Assembly (NCBI RefSeq): GCF_019455385.1
Contig: NZ_JACOFR010000017.1
Span: 1 to 64,000 of the forward strand
Length of the DNA stretch: 64,000 nt
Source of the DNA: Bradyrhizobium sp. BR 10289
Lineage (GTDB): Bacteria; Pseudomonadota; Alphaproteobacteria; Rhizobiales; Xanthobacteraceae
Direction: 5' to 3'
Shown here: positions 18,867-27,323 of the stretch, in pieces
Position numbering within the stretch: position 1 is the stretch's first letter
Layout of the letters: each line of letters begins with the position of its first letter
The notes under the pieces: generated by a model
The model's input: only the letters and a program-made list of their open reading frames with translations
Databases searched by the model: none
Told to the model about the DNA's origin: nothing
Translations under genes and position numbers: made by a program

Positions 18867-19694
18867 ATGGCCGGCGGCGGACAACCAGACTGGACTGACG
18901 AAGAGCTCGATCGCATCGTTGCCGACTATTTTCATATGCTCGGCGAAGAGATATCCGGCACTCCCTATAACAAGGCTGCACACAATCGGGCTTTAAGAGG
19001 TAATCTCGATCGAAGCAAAAGCTCCGTCGAATTCAAGCATCGGAATATTTCAGCGGTGCTGGTCAAACTGGGCCTACCCAACATCAGGGGCTACTTCCCG
19101 GCCGAAAACTATCAAGCGGCAATTATTGCGGCTATTGACCGGTACCTTTCTCAAAACCCAACTGCGTTGCACCCGGAGAAGGTCGTTGACGGATGGGCTG
19201 AGCGACAAGGCCTGTTTGTGGGAGCGCCTCCGGCGCTCCTGCCAGTTTCGTCGCGCAATGCAAACATAGAGCGGCTGATTCGTAAGTTTAATCCCGTCGA
19301 GCGCGATTTCCGCAATCGCAAATTAGGTCGTGACGGAGAGGAGCTGGTCTTCCACCACGAACGCCAGAGGCTTACTCAGCTTGAACGCCCCGATCTTGCT
19401 CGGAAAATTCGATGGATTTCTGAGGAGCTTGGTGATGGTGCAGGCTACGATATACTTTCTTTCGACGCACAGGGCAAAGAGCGTTTGCTCGAAGTGAAGA
19501 CAACGGTCGGCGCAGACATCACGCCGTTTTACATCACGAGGAACGAGCTCTCCCTGGCTTCAGAACGCCCAGAGGCCTTTCGACTTTGCCGCATTTTTGA
19601 TTTCTCGACGTACCCTAGAATGTTCGAGTTAACTCCGCCGCTGGAAAAACTTGTTCATCTTTCGCCGCTCAACTACGAGGCCTCGTTCTCATAG
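18867..19694 (+). CDS. DUF3883 protein with a PD-(D/E)xK-like nuclease motif
   Basis: 276 aa from the ATG at 18867; a longer frame starting inside the upstream gene is spurious. The N-terminal ~95 residues (WTDEELDRIVADYF, then EFKHRNISAVLVKLG and GYFPAENYQ) resemble a module I recall at the front of HNH and restriction-like proteins. The C-terminal half is DUF3883, with GRDGEELV (154-161), D195, and E209-V-K211 followed by TT, an arrangement like the restriction-endonuclease fold. Base use is visibly more AT-rich than the neighbours, suggesting transfer. A nuclease or defence role is inference. Confidence 0.75.
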   Translation: MAGGGQPDWTDEELDRIVADYFHMLGEEISGTPYNKAAHNRALRGNLDRSKSSVEFKHRNISAVLVKLGLPNIRGYFPAENYQAAIIAAIDRYLSQNPTALHPEKVVDGWAERQGLFVGAPPALLPVSSRNANIERLIRKFNPVERDFRNRKLGRDGEELVFHHERQRLTQLERPDLARKIRWISEELGDGAGYDILSFDAQGKERLLEVKTTVGADITPFYITRNELSLASERPEAFRLCRIFDFSTYPRMFELTPPLEKLVHLSPLNYEASFS

Positions 19695-19700
19695 CGGCCG

Positions 19701-20108
19701 CTATTCGATCACCCTCGCTCGCAAATCGGCATCCGGCACGAAACACGCGTCGTACTTCCCAAAAATACGATAGCGGTTGCGCGCGATGAGGCTGTAGACG
19801 GGGTCCCGCAGTGGCTTCGGCACGGCGAACAGGATCCTCACCCAGCTCCAGCCCGGCAGCCGCGACAACACCGTCAGTGCGGCATCGGACTTCAGGAAAA
19901 CCTCGCCACCATGGACCACTGCATTGGTGTCGGGATCATCCGGGTCGATGCCGAACGTCCGCGCGAGCTTCGCGCCGTACTCCGACTGGATCGGCGTGAA
20001 GCGGAATCGTTTCGCCGTGTCGCGCCCGGCAACGAAGCGGACCCAGCGTGAGCAGAAGATGCAGACGCCGTCGAACAGAATCACGTCATCGTCGGGCCAC
20101 TTTGGCAT
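19701..20108 (-). CDS. DUF393 (thiol-disulfide oxidoreductase DCC-like) protein
   Basis: 135 aa from the ATG at 20108. The DCC signature DGVCIFCSRW has a C-x2-C at residues 16 and 19, followed by FTPIQSEYG. Family members are thioredoxin-like and of uncertain function. The ATG overlaps the stop of the upstream gene by one base (TGATG), so translation is probably coupled. It ends the four-gene operon that starts at 22790. Confidence 0.88.
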   Translation of the reverse strand: MPKWPDDDVILFDGVCIFCSRWVRFVAGRDTAKRFRFTPIQSEYGAKLARTFGIDPDDPDTNAVVHGGEVFLKSDAALTVLSRLPGWSWVRILFAVPKPLRDPVYSLIARNRYRIFGKYDACFVPDADLRARVIE

Positions 20109-21427
20109 CAGCGATTGTCCAGCATGAGCAAAGCCACCAGCATCAGCACAATCGCTGGCCCGGTCTTCACCAGTGCGCCGAGCGGCTCGATCCAGAGATC
20201 CGGCGTCAGGATTGCGGCACCGAACATGTAGCCCAGGGAGGCGAAGATGCCCGCAACCAAGCCAATAGCCGCCGTGCGTCGGAACGCGATTAGCACGCCG
20301 ATGCTCATGTCCATCAGGCTGGTGCCGATGGTGATGGGATCGACCAGCGCGGCCGGAAAATTGTGCGCGGTCAAAATCCCGGCGGCGGCGCGGTAGGACA
20401 CGACCAGCGCGATGAAGCCGGAGACGATCCAGAACGCGACCAGGCTGGCGAAGATCAGCGCCTTGATCAGGAAGAGACGCGCGAACCATTTGTCCTGGAT
20501 CGTGGCGGGATGGCGCCCGATCGTATCCGTCAGCGTTTTCGGCGCGATATCCGTTGCGGCGATCCACGTCGTGGGGTCGCCGGTCACGCCGCGGCGCAGC
20601 TCGGCGATGGCGGTGGAGCGCATTGGCGGCATCCAGCCGAGATGATTGGCGAGATCGCCGATCTTTGCGCCGAGATCGAGCATGAAGGACGGCAGTGTGA
20701 AACGTGGCCAGCCGGCCGTGCCGAGGGCAAGGCGGAACTGCTTGATGACGCCGGCCATGGTGACCGGTTCGGTCTGCATCAGATCCCACGTCACGGCTTT
20801 CACGGAGGCATCGTCGATATCGCGTGCGGCGAGCCAGGCGATCGTCGCTGCGATATCGTCGACAGCGACGGGCTGGAATGGTGTCGCCATCTCCTTCATC
20901 GGCAGATCGAGCGGGAAGGCGGCCAGCGCGCGCAGCATGGCGCTGCCGCCATAGGCCGACGGCGCGACCACGAAACCGGGCCGCAGGATGGCGTGGGGAA
21001 TGCCGGAGGCCGCGATCAGGCGCTCGGCCTCGCGCTTGGTCGTGGCGAACGCGGTGCGATCGGACGCGGCCGTTCCGGGGATCGAGATATGGATCAGCCG
21101 GATCGCACGACCGCTGTCAGCGATCGCGTGAAGCAGGCGCGCGACAAATTCGCGATGCACGGCGCCGGTGTCGCTGCCGGGGCCGTCCTGGAGCACGCCG
21201 AGGCAATTGACGACGACATCGACGGCCTGTTCGCTAAGCTGGCGCGTCAATGCGGCTGCATCGCGCGAGAGGATCGGCAACTCGATGTCCAGCGCGTTCA
21301 TCTTTTGTGACGGCGGTAGGCTGCGCGCGACGCCGACGACGCGAAATCCCCGCGCGCGCAGATCGTCGGTGACGAAGCGGCCGATCAGGCCTGAGGCGCC
21401 GAGCACCAAAATGGTTCGCTGACCCAT
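20108..21427 (-). CDS. SDR (NAD(P)-binding) protein fused to a DoxX-like membrane domain
   Basis: 439 aa from the ATG at 21427, which has AGGAG six bases upstream; the ATG at 21439 lies in the end of the previous gene. Residues 1-~290 are an extended/atypical SDR with GASGLIG at 10-16. From ~314 there are four hydrophobic helices with a DoxX-like pattern. Fusions of this kind are annotated in several proteobacteria; the reaction is not known. It starts just after the DUF2269 stop and overlaps the DUF393 gene. Confidence 0.85.
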   Translation of the reverse strand: MGQRTILVLGASGLIGRFVTDDLRARGFRVVGVARSLPPSQKMNALDIELPILSRDAAALTRQLSEQAVDVVVNCLGVLQDGPGSDTGAVHREFVARLLHAIADSGRAIRLIHISIPGTAASDRTAFATTKREAERLIAASGIPHAILRPGFVVAPSAYGGSAMLRALAAFPLDLPMKEMATPFQPVAVDDIAATIAWLAARDIDDASVKAVTWDLMQTEPVTMAGVIKQFRLALGTAGWPRFTLPSFMLDLGAKIGDLANHLGWMPPMRSTAIAELRRGVTGDPTTWIAATDIAPKTLTDTIGRHPATIQDKWFARLFLIKALIFASLVAFWIVSGFIALVVSYRAAAGILTAHNFPAALVDPITIGTSLMDMSIGVLIAFRRTAAIGLVAGIFASLGYMFGAAILTPDLWIEPLGALVKTGPAIVLMLVALLMLDNR

Positions 21428-21435
21428 AGAACTCC

Positions 21436-21903
21436 TCATAAAGGCTTTGCGATCATGAGCCAGAGAATGAGCATGGTCGCGCCGAAGCCGGGGAAGCCGA
21501 ACGCAAACCAGCGGCGGAATAGCACGAAGTAGCGCTCGGGAAGAGCGTTGTGTTGCTCGGCCGCCTGGCGTGCGAGATCGCGCATCTCGATCTGCATGAA
21601 GACGACGGGAATCCAGAACACGCCAGCCAAGACGTAGAGCGCGAGAGAGGCCAGCAGCCAGTGTTCGGTGATCGGCGTGTTGGAGAGCATCATGAGCAAG
21701 CCACCGCTGACCGGCTGGAAGATCACCGCCGAGAACGTGAAGATCGCATCCGCGGTCACCACCACCGATGCCGTGCGTGCGATGAACCCTGCATCGTTGG
21801 TACGATGCGCCATCAGCATGAAGAAGGCGATGCCGGTTCCGGTGCCGAGAATGACGATGGCGCCAAGCACATGCAGATATTTGACCAGGAAATACAGCGT
21901 CAT
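21436..21903 (-). CDS. DUF2269 family membrane protein
   Basis: 155 aa with four membrane helices. The conserved start YFLVKYLHVLGAIVILGTG and the TADAIFTFSAVIFQPVSG block fit DUF2269. Function unknown. Its ATG overlaps the stop of the upstream hydrolase by four bases, and it is followed directly by the SDR-DoxX gene. Confidence 0.85.
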   Translation of the reverse strand: MTLYFLVKYLHVLGAIVILGTGTGIAFFMLMAHRTNDAGFIARTASVVVTADAIFTFSAVIFQPVSGGLLMMLSNTPITEHWLLASLALYVLAGVFWIPVVFMQIEMRDLARQAAEQHNALPERYFVLFRRWFAFGFPGFGATMLILWLMIAKPL

Positions 21904-22790
21904 GGCTTCTTCACCGTCACCGGCTTCAGCACGCGATCGAGTTCGCTGCCGGCGGCTTTGACGCCCGCTTCAGTCTCGCTCATCCAATGCCCTTCGCGGC
22001 CCACCGCCGCCAATCTGCGGAAGTCGACCTTGCCGCCGCTGCCGCGAAATGCATCGGCCAGGGCCAATGAAAATTTCGGGGCGAAGTACGTATCATTGGC
22101 GGCAACGAGCCATGTGACGGGAATGCGCGCCGACTTGCCGAATTCCGCCGCGGCGGCAAGAAGCGTATGCGGCGCGCAAACCTTGTTCGGCTCATCATTG
22201 GCACGGCCGCCGCGCCCCGGTGCGAAGGCGATGATCGCCGAGATCGTTTTCGGATCGGCGCTTGCGAGCGCGAGCGCGCCCCAGCCGCCGGCGGAATGGC
22301 CGATCACGATCGCGGCATCCTTGCGGACAAAATCCTGCTTTCGCAAAAACTCCAGTGCGAGCGAGATTTCCTCGGCGGTCACGCGGCCGGAACGCGCGTA
22401 GTCCGCTTCGTCGCAGCCGCCCTGATCTTCGACATAGAGGCCACCGGTTGCCCCATGGCCGAGCCGCTCCGGCACCAGCACGGCAAAGCCACGTGCGACG
22501 AGGAACGCTGCCAGTGCGGGGTATTCCGGCTGCGGCATTTGCGCACGACGCAAGCCGTTCTGCGTCGATGCATGCGCGATCACTGCAAGCCGGAACGGGC
22601 CTGCGCCCGAGGGGCGAAACAGCAGGGCATGCGACGCAATGTCGGGATCCGGCGACGGCACGCGCCATTCCTGCCGACGAAACGGCTCGCTCTCAGCACC
22701 CGACGCGGCGAACGTGACCTGGGCGCACAGAGGCGGTGCAGTCAGCACGGACAGCAGAGGCAGCAGCGAGAGGATGTTGAAGAGCCGCAT
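21900..22790 (-). CDS. Exported alpha/beta hydrolase (dienelactone hydrolase-like)
   Basis: 296 aa from the ATG at 22790, which gives a good signal peptide (MRLFNILSLLPLLSVLTAPPLCAQ). The start at 22826 would bury it. The nucleophile elbow is IGHSAGGWG, with a late EGHWM for the catalytic His. Probably periplasmic; substrate unknown. First gene of the overlapping operon with DUF2269, SDR-DoxX and DUF393. Confidence 0.82.
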   Translation of the reverse strand: MRLFNILSLLPLLSVLTAPPLCAQVTFAASGAESEPFRRQEWRVPSPDPDIASHALLFRPSGAGPFRLAVIAHASTQNGLRRAQMPQPEYPALAAFLVARGFAVLVPERLGHGATGGLYVEDQGGCDEADYARSGRVTAEEISLALEFLRKQDFVRKDAAIVIGHSAGGWGALALASADPKTISAIIAFAPGRGGRANDEPNKVCAPHTLLAAAAEFGKSARIPVTWLVAANDTYFAPKFSLALADAFRGSGGKVDFRRLAAVGREGHWMSETEAGVKAAGSELDRVLKPVTVKKP

Positions 22791-22996
22791 GAATGGCCGG
22801 AGGCGAGCACGCACAGCGATGCCCACACTAGTAGGAACGAATCATTCGAGGCGGATTTTCTGCGCTGCTATTGCAGTTCATTCGCTGTCGCACCGCAGTT
22901 TTGCACCGACTCATGGCACGCCGGTGCCTCCCGAAGTGGCCTCTTGTCTTTTTTCGGTACAACATGGTTAAAATACTGATGCAGAAAGTCCACAGG

Positions 22997-23012
22997 TTAA
23001 CCGATAATTAAC
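22997..23012 (+). promoter_or_regulatory. Candidate CtrA-binding box
   Basis: TTAA-N7-TTAAC matches the full CtrA consensus known from Caulobacter and other alphaproteobacteria. It is 45 bases before the GNAT start. It could control the GNAT gene or the divergent hydrolase operon. A match of this length can also arise by chance. Confidence 0.5.
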
Positions 23013-23056
23013 GATAGGTCTTGCCGCCGACGCGGCGACTTGGTTTGATCGCGCCC

Positions 23057-23566
23057 ATGAGCACAACCCTGATCGAGGTCCGGCCGGCCAAAGCTGCAGA
23101 TGCAACTGCGGTGGCATCGACTCATGATGAAGCCTGGCGTTCGGCCTATCAGGGCATCATTCCCGGCTCCGAGCTGGAGAAGCTGATCAACCGCCGCGGT
23201 CCGCAATGGTGGGACAGCGCGATCCGCAAGGGCAGCCGCGTCAGCGTGCTGGTGTTCGGCGACAAAATCGCGGGCTACGCCAATTACGGCCGTAACCGCG
23301 CGCGCAGCCTGCACTTCGACGGCGAGATCTACGAGCTTTACCTGCGGCCGGAATTCCAGGGGCTCGGCTTCGGCCGCCGCCTGTTCGCTGCCGCCCGCCG
23401 CGACCTGATGCAGAGCGGACTGAAGAGCATGGTGGTCTGGGCGCTCTCGGACAACGACCCCGCCACCGAATTCTACCGTGCCCTCGGGGGGCGCATGGTG
23501 GCGCGTTCCTCCGAGCGCTTCGGGCCGAAGTCGCTCGACAAGGTCGCCTTCGCTTGGACCAATTGA
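23057..23566 (+). CDS. GNAT-family N-acetyltransferase
   Basis: 169 aa from the ATG at 23057. The acetyl-CoA binding motif A is QGLGFGRRLFAAA, preceded by the strand IYELYLRPEF; the late FYRALGG block is also typical. The acceptor could be a small molecule, an antibiotic or a protein N-terminus; the sequence does not decide. A CtrA-like box lies upstream. Confidence 0.87.
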   Translation: MSTTLIEVRPAKAADATAVASTHDEAWRSAYQGIIPGSELEKLINRRGPQWWDSAIRKGSRVSVLVFGDKIAGYANYGRNRARSLHFDGEIYELYLRPEFQGLGFGRRLFAAARRDLMQSGLKSMVVWALSDNDPATEFYRALGGRMVARSSERFGPKSLDKVAFAWTN

Positions 23567-23746
23567 GCTGCTGAAGTCCAACCGGGCAGCATGTTCCATC
23601 CGCCGATACCGTTGCCGTATGCGCCGGTGATTGCTGGATTCATTATTTCGCAAGAACACGATGGATTGCCGGAGCAAGCCCGCGTATGACAGCGCCAAAA
23701 TCGCTGCCGGGCGAGATTTAACGTCGGCAATAACGGAGCTTTCTTA

Positions 23747-24283
23747 ATGCGTATCGATGCTATCTCGATCGGAAAAAACGTCCCCCACGACGTCAACGTC
23801 GTCATCGAAGTTCCCGTGGGCGGCGAGCCGATCAAATACGAGATGGACAAGGAGGCCGGCACGCTCGTGGTCGACCGCTTCCTGTACACGCCGATGCGTT
23901 ACCCCGGTAACTACGGCTTCATCCCGCACACGCTGTCGGACGACGGCGACCCCTGCGACGTGCTGATCATCAACACCCGCGCCATCATCCCCGGCGCCGT
24001 CATGAGCGTGCGCCCGGTCGGCGTGCTGTTCATGGAAGACGAAGCCGGCGGCGACGAGAAGATTCTCGCGGTGCCGTCGTCGAAGCTGACGCAGCGCTAC
24101 GACAAGGTGAAGTCATATTCCGACCTGCCGGACATCACGCTGCAGCAGATCCAGCACTTCTTCGAGCACTACAAGGATCTCGAGAAGGGCAAGTGGGTGA
24201 AGATTTTGCGCTGGGGCGGCCCGGAAGAAGCGCAGAAGATCATTCTCGAAGGCGTCGAGCGCGAGAAGAAAAAGAAGGGCTGA
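23747..24283 (+). CDS. ppa: Inorganic pyrophosphatase
   Basis: 178 aa, the standard bacterial family I length. The metal-binding active site DDGDPCDVL is at 65-73, with RYPGNYGFIPHTL just before. Hydrolyses pyrophosphate to phosphate and so pulls biosynthetic reactions forward. Monocistronic, followed by a family A repeat. Confidence 0.97.
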   Translation: MRIDAISIGKNVPHDVNVVIEVPVGGEPIKYEMDKEAGTLVVDRFLYTPMRYPGNYGFIPHTLSDDGDPCDVLIINTRAIIPGAVMSVRPVGVLFMEDEAGGDEKILAVPSSKLTQRYDKVKSYSDLPDITLQQIQHFFEHYKDLEKGKWVKILRWGGPEEAQKIILEGVEREKKKKG

Positions 24284-24290
24284 GGCATCC

Positions 24291-24407
24291 GTGTCCCGGA
24301 CGCGGCGCGGCATGAAATGACGCGACGCAGAGCCGGGACCCATGCTGCCGCTGGGCCCCGGCTCTGCAGCGCATCGTTACACGCTGCGCTGCGTCCGGGG
24401 CACGAGA
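24291..24407. repeat. Intergenic palindromic repeat, family A, copy 2
   Basis: Starts gtgtcccggacgcggcgcgg and ends gctgcgtccggggcacgaga, with gagccgggaccca and gggccccggctct inside. It fills the convergent gap between ppa and folD. Confidence 0.78.
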
Positions 24408-24414
24408 GCTCGAA

Positions 24415-25299
24415 CTACACTGCCGGCTTCGGCAGCCCCGCAATCGCACACGCCGCGCGCAGCGTATTCACCAGCAGGCAGGCCACCGTCATCTGGCCGA
24501 CGCCGCCCGGCACCGGCGTGATCGCGCCGGCAACGCCAAGCGCTTCCTGATAGGCGACGTCACCGACGAGCCGCGTCTTGCCATCCTCTTTGGGGATGCG
24601 GTTGATGCCGATGTCGATCACGGTCGCACCCGGCTTCAACCAATCACCGCGCACCATCTCAGGCTTGCCGACTGCGGCATAGACGAGGTCGGCGCGCTTC
24701 ACGAGGCCGGGCAGATCGCGCGAGCGCGAATGCGCGATGGTCACCGTGGCGTTCTCGTTCAGCAGCAATTGCACCAGCGGACGGCCGACCAGATTGGAGC
24801 GGCCGATGACGATGGCGTTCATGCCTTCGAGCGAGGCGTGCACGCTCTTGGTCAAAATGATCGAGCCCAGCGGCGTGCAGGGCGATAGCGCTTCGAAACC
24901 GCCGGCGAGCCGGCCGGCATTGTTCGGATGCAGGCCGTCGACGTCCTTGGCGGGATCGATGGCGTTGATGACGGCCTCGGTGTTCAGCCCCTTCGGCAGC
25001 GGCAATTGCACGAGAATGCCGTGCACGGCGGGATCGCGGTTGAGCTTGGCAACGACGGCGAGCAGATCTCCTTGCGAGACGTCGGCGGGCAGCTTGTGCT
25101 CGAACGAGGCCATGCCGGCCGCCTGGGTTTGGGTATGTTTGGAGCGGACATAGACCTCGCTGGCGGGATCGTTGCCCACCAGCACCACCGCGAGGCCCGG
25201 CACCAGATTGTGCTCACGCTTGACGCGGGCGACCTCGTCGGCGACGCGGCCACGGAGTTCCGCGGCAATGACTTTTCCATCGATGATTTTGGCGGCCAT
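24415..25299 (-). CDS. folD: Bifunctional methylenetetrahydrofolate dehydrogenase/cyclohydrolase
   Basis: 294 aa from the ATG at 25299; the start at 25353 lies inside the previous gene. The Y-x3-K catalytic block is SEVYVRSKHTQ, DVDGLHP follows, and VIGRSNLVGRP binds NADP. The C-terminal PVPGGVGQMT differs from the common GVGPMT by one residue. It interconverts one-carbon folate forms in the cytoplasm. It follows the DUF167 gene by one base. Confidence 0.96.
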   Translation of the reverse strand: MAAKIIDGKVIAAELRGRVADEVARVKREHNLVPGLAVVLVGNDPASEVYVRSKHTQTQAAGMASFEHKLPADVSQGDLLAVVAKLNRDPAVHGILVQLPLPKGLNTEAVINAIDPAKDVDGLHPNNAGRLAGGFEALSPCTPLGSIILTKSVHASLEGMNAIVIGRSNLVGRPLVQLLLNENATVTIAHSRSRDLPGLVKRADLVYAAVGKPEMVRGDWLKPGATVIDIGINRIPKEDGKTRLVGDVAYQEALGVAGAITPVPGGVGQMTVACLLVNTLRAACAIAGLPKPAV

Positions 25300-25300
25300 G

Positions 25301-25654
25301 TCAGTTCCCTTGATCACTCGATTTCCCCATAGCGAGCCTGCGCAGCGTCTCACCGAGCCGCGCCGGATCGCCGTCCACCGCGATCTGCTTCAGCCGCGAG
25401 GTGGCACCGGATAGCAGCTTGACGCTGGCCTTGGGCACACCAAGCGATTTCGCCAGCAGCACCAGAACGGCCTTGTTGGCCTCGCCGCCATCGGCGATCG
25501 CACGCACCCGCACCTTGAGCACGCTGCGGCCATCGGCCAATTGCTCGATCCCGTCGATATCGTCGCGGCCGCCGCGCGGCGTCACCCGCAGCGCGATGCT
25601 GATTCCTGCGGCCGCGTAGCGCCAGGGTTCCTTAGGAGCCTCTTTCGCGACCAA
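25301..25654 (-). CDS. DUF167 (YggU) family protein
   Basis: 117 aa. Family signature LRVTPRGGRDDIDG near the N-terminus and VRAIADGGEANKAVLVLLAKSLGVPKASVKLLSG in the centre. Small α/β protein of unknown function, frequently next to yggT, as here. Confidence 0.92.
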   Translation of the reverse strand: MVAKEAPKEPWRYAAAGISIALRVTPRGGRDDIDGIEQLADGRSVLKVRVRAIADGGEANKAVLVLLAKSLGVPKASVKLLSGATSRLKQIAVDGDPARLGETLRRLAMGKSSDQGN

Positions 25655-25669
25655 GGCGCTCCAGCCTGC

Positions 25670-25960
25670 TCAGATCACGTTCGGATAGATGTAATACAGG
25701 ATCACCCGCTCGATGAACATGATGAGCAGGATCAGAATGATCGGCGAGATGTCGAGGCCGCCGAGGCTGGGCAGGAAATTGCGAATCGGCGCCAGCACCG
25801 GCTCGGTGATCCGGTACAGGAACTCCGCCACCGCCGAAACGAACTGGTTGCGGGTGTTCACGACGTTGAAGGCGATCAGCCAGGACAGGATCGCCGAGGC
25901 GATCAGAAGCCAGACGTAGAGGTCGAGCACGATGATGACGATGTCGAGAACGGCACGCAT
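25670..25960 (-). CDS. YggT family membrane protein
   Basis: 96 aa with two membrane segments flanking the conserved RITEPVLAPIRNFLPSLGGLDISPI motif. Linked in various bacteria to osmotic shock tolerance or cell-division and thylakoid functions. First gene of a likely yggT - DUF167 - folD transcript (15 bases, then 1 base between genes). Confidence 0.92.
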   Translation of the reverse strand: MRAVLDIVIIVLDLYVWLLIASAILSWLIAFNVVNTRNQFVSAVAEFLYRITEPVLAPIRNFLPSLGGLDISPIILILLIMFIERVILYYIYPNVI

Positions 25961-26094
25961 GGCTTTTGAGGACTCTGGCTTTTTGAAAACGCTGGCTGCA
26001 GTCGGGATTGACGCCTTTTGCTAGATATCGGTTCCGTCAGGCCCAAACAAGGGAAGTCGGTGCCGGGATGGCTAAAACCCCCTTACGCCCGTCC

Positions 26095-26123
26095 TTGACT
26101 TGACCCTGCCGGGGAACTTAAAT
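26095..26123 (+). promoter_or_regulatory. Candidate housekeeping promoter of tRNA-Ala
   Basis: TTGACT (26095-26100), 17-base spacer, TTAAAT (26118-26123). Spacing is optimal, and the -10 ends 42 bases before the tRNA. Confidence 0.6.
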
Positions 26124-26165
26124 GGCGCCCGGTTGTCGGCCGCATTGACCAGAGCGGCCAGCAAA

Positions 26166-26240
<75 letters not shown>

Positions 26241-26241
<1 letters not shown>

Positions 26242-26346
26242 GCCTTCGCTCGCTTCGCGAGCTACGGCTCGGCAAGCCGGCCCAGCTCCATCGTAGCGAA
26301 GCGAGTGAAGGCTGCCGCGGCGTAGCCCAAAGGGCGAAGCCGGGCT
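26241..26346. repeat. Palindromic repeat abutting the tRNA-Ala 3' end, family D
   Basis: Outer arms agccttcgctcgcttcgcga (26241-26260) and tagcgaagcgagtgaaggct (26294-26313) are complementary at 18 of 20 positions. A GC-rich tail (gcggcgtagcccaaagggcg) follows. It begins at the last base of the tRNA CCA and may form the 3' end structure of the precursor. Single copy here. Confidence 0.7.
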
Positions 26347-26401
26347 CTATCCGCCTGAACCCATATCCACGGAAGAGGCAAGGACTTGCGCCGAGACGCT
26401 A

Positions 26402-27196
26402 CTATTCAGCGGCTTGCGCGAGGATCGGCCGGCGCTCGAGCCAGCCGTCGATGAAATGATCGAGCCAGGCGCGTTCTGCAGCATCATACACGGCACGGTC
26501 CGCGAAATGATGATGCCGTTCGCGCGCACCGGGCGCGCTGAGGCCGTCATAGCCGCGCGTGGTCCAGCAATGCATCATCGCGTAGGTCACGTCGGGGTGA
26601 AACTGCAGGCCGAAGGCATTGCCCACGCGGAACGCCTGGTTTGGAAAATCATCACCCTCAGCCAGCAATTCGGCGCCTCGCGGCAGCTCAAATCCCTCGC
26701 GATGCCAGTGATAGACCTGTGCCGGCCAATCCGGGCAGAGTGCGTGGCCTGCAGCGGTCGGGCGGATCGGGTAGTAGCCGATCTGGGTCAGCGCCTGCGC
26801 ATGTGGCGCAACGCGGGCTCCGAGCTGCACCGCCAGCATCTGCGCACCCAGGCAGATGCCGAGGAACGGCCGCTGTTCGCGGAGGGGAATTTCGATCCAG
26901 TCGATCTCGCGCCTGATGTAGTCGTCTGGATCATTGGCGCTCATCGGGCCGCCGAACACCACGGCGCCAGCGTGCCGGTCGAGCGTCTCGGGCAAGGGAT
27001 CGCCGAAGCGGGGACGGCGGATATCGAGGCGATGGCCGAGGGCCCGCAGCGCGTTGCCGACACGGCCGGGCGTCGAGGATTCCTGATGCAGGATGACGAG
27101 AACCGGCAGTTTCGTTTCGGGGGCGGCCGCGCCGGGCGCCCTCTTTCGGAAGGGCACCAATTCTGCGCTACCAAACCTGTCCGTCCGGAACGACAT
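26402..27196 (-). CDS. Class I glutamine amidotransferase-like protein
   Basis: 264 aa. Nucleophile Cys115 in GICLGAQ and His200 in LQFHPDV are present. The third triad residue, usually Glu in HPE, is Asp (D202). Such stand-alone GATase proteins are annotated as GMP-synthase-like, yet there is no synthetase domain here. It may be a γ-glutamyl hydrolase-like or peptidase-like enzyme; the true substrate is unknown. Confidence 0.82.
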   Translation of the reverse strand: MSFRTDRFGSAELVPFRKRAPGAAAPETKLPVLVILHQESSTPGRVGNALRALGHRLDIRRPRFGDPLPETLDRHAGAVVFGGPMSANDPDDYIRREIDWIEIPLREQRPFLGICLGAQMLAVQLGARVAPHAQALTQIGYYPIRPTAAGHALCPDWPAQVYHWHREGFELPRGAELLAEGDDFPNQAFRVGNAFGLQFHPDVTYAMMHCWTTRGYDGLSAPGARERHHHFADRAVYDAAERAWLDHFIDGWLERRPILAQAAE

Positions 27197-27323
27197 GGCC
27201 TCTGCGAGTGCTATCGGTTCAAGCCGCCAGCATAGCTAAGCGAAGGTTAACATCGCGTGAGTTCGCGCACACTGGCCCGATACTGAAGCCAGCCCCGGGC
27301 CACTACGGACGCTGTTTGCCCAC

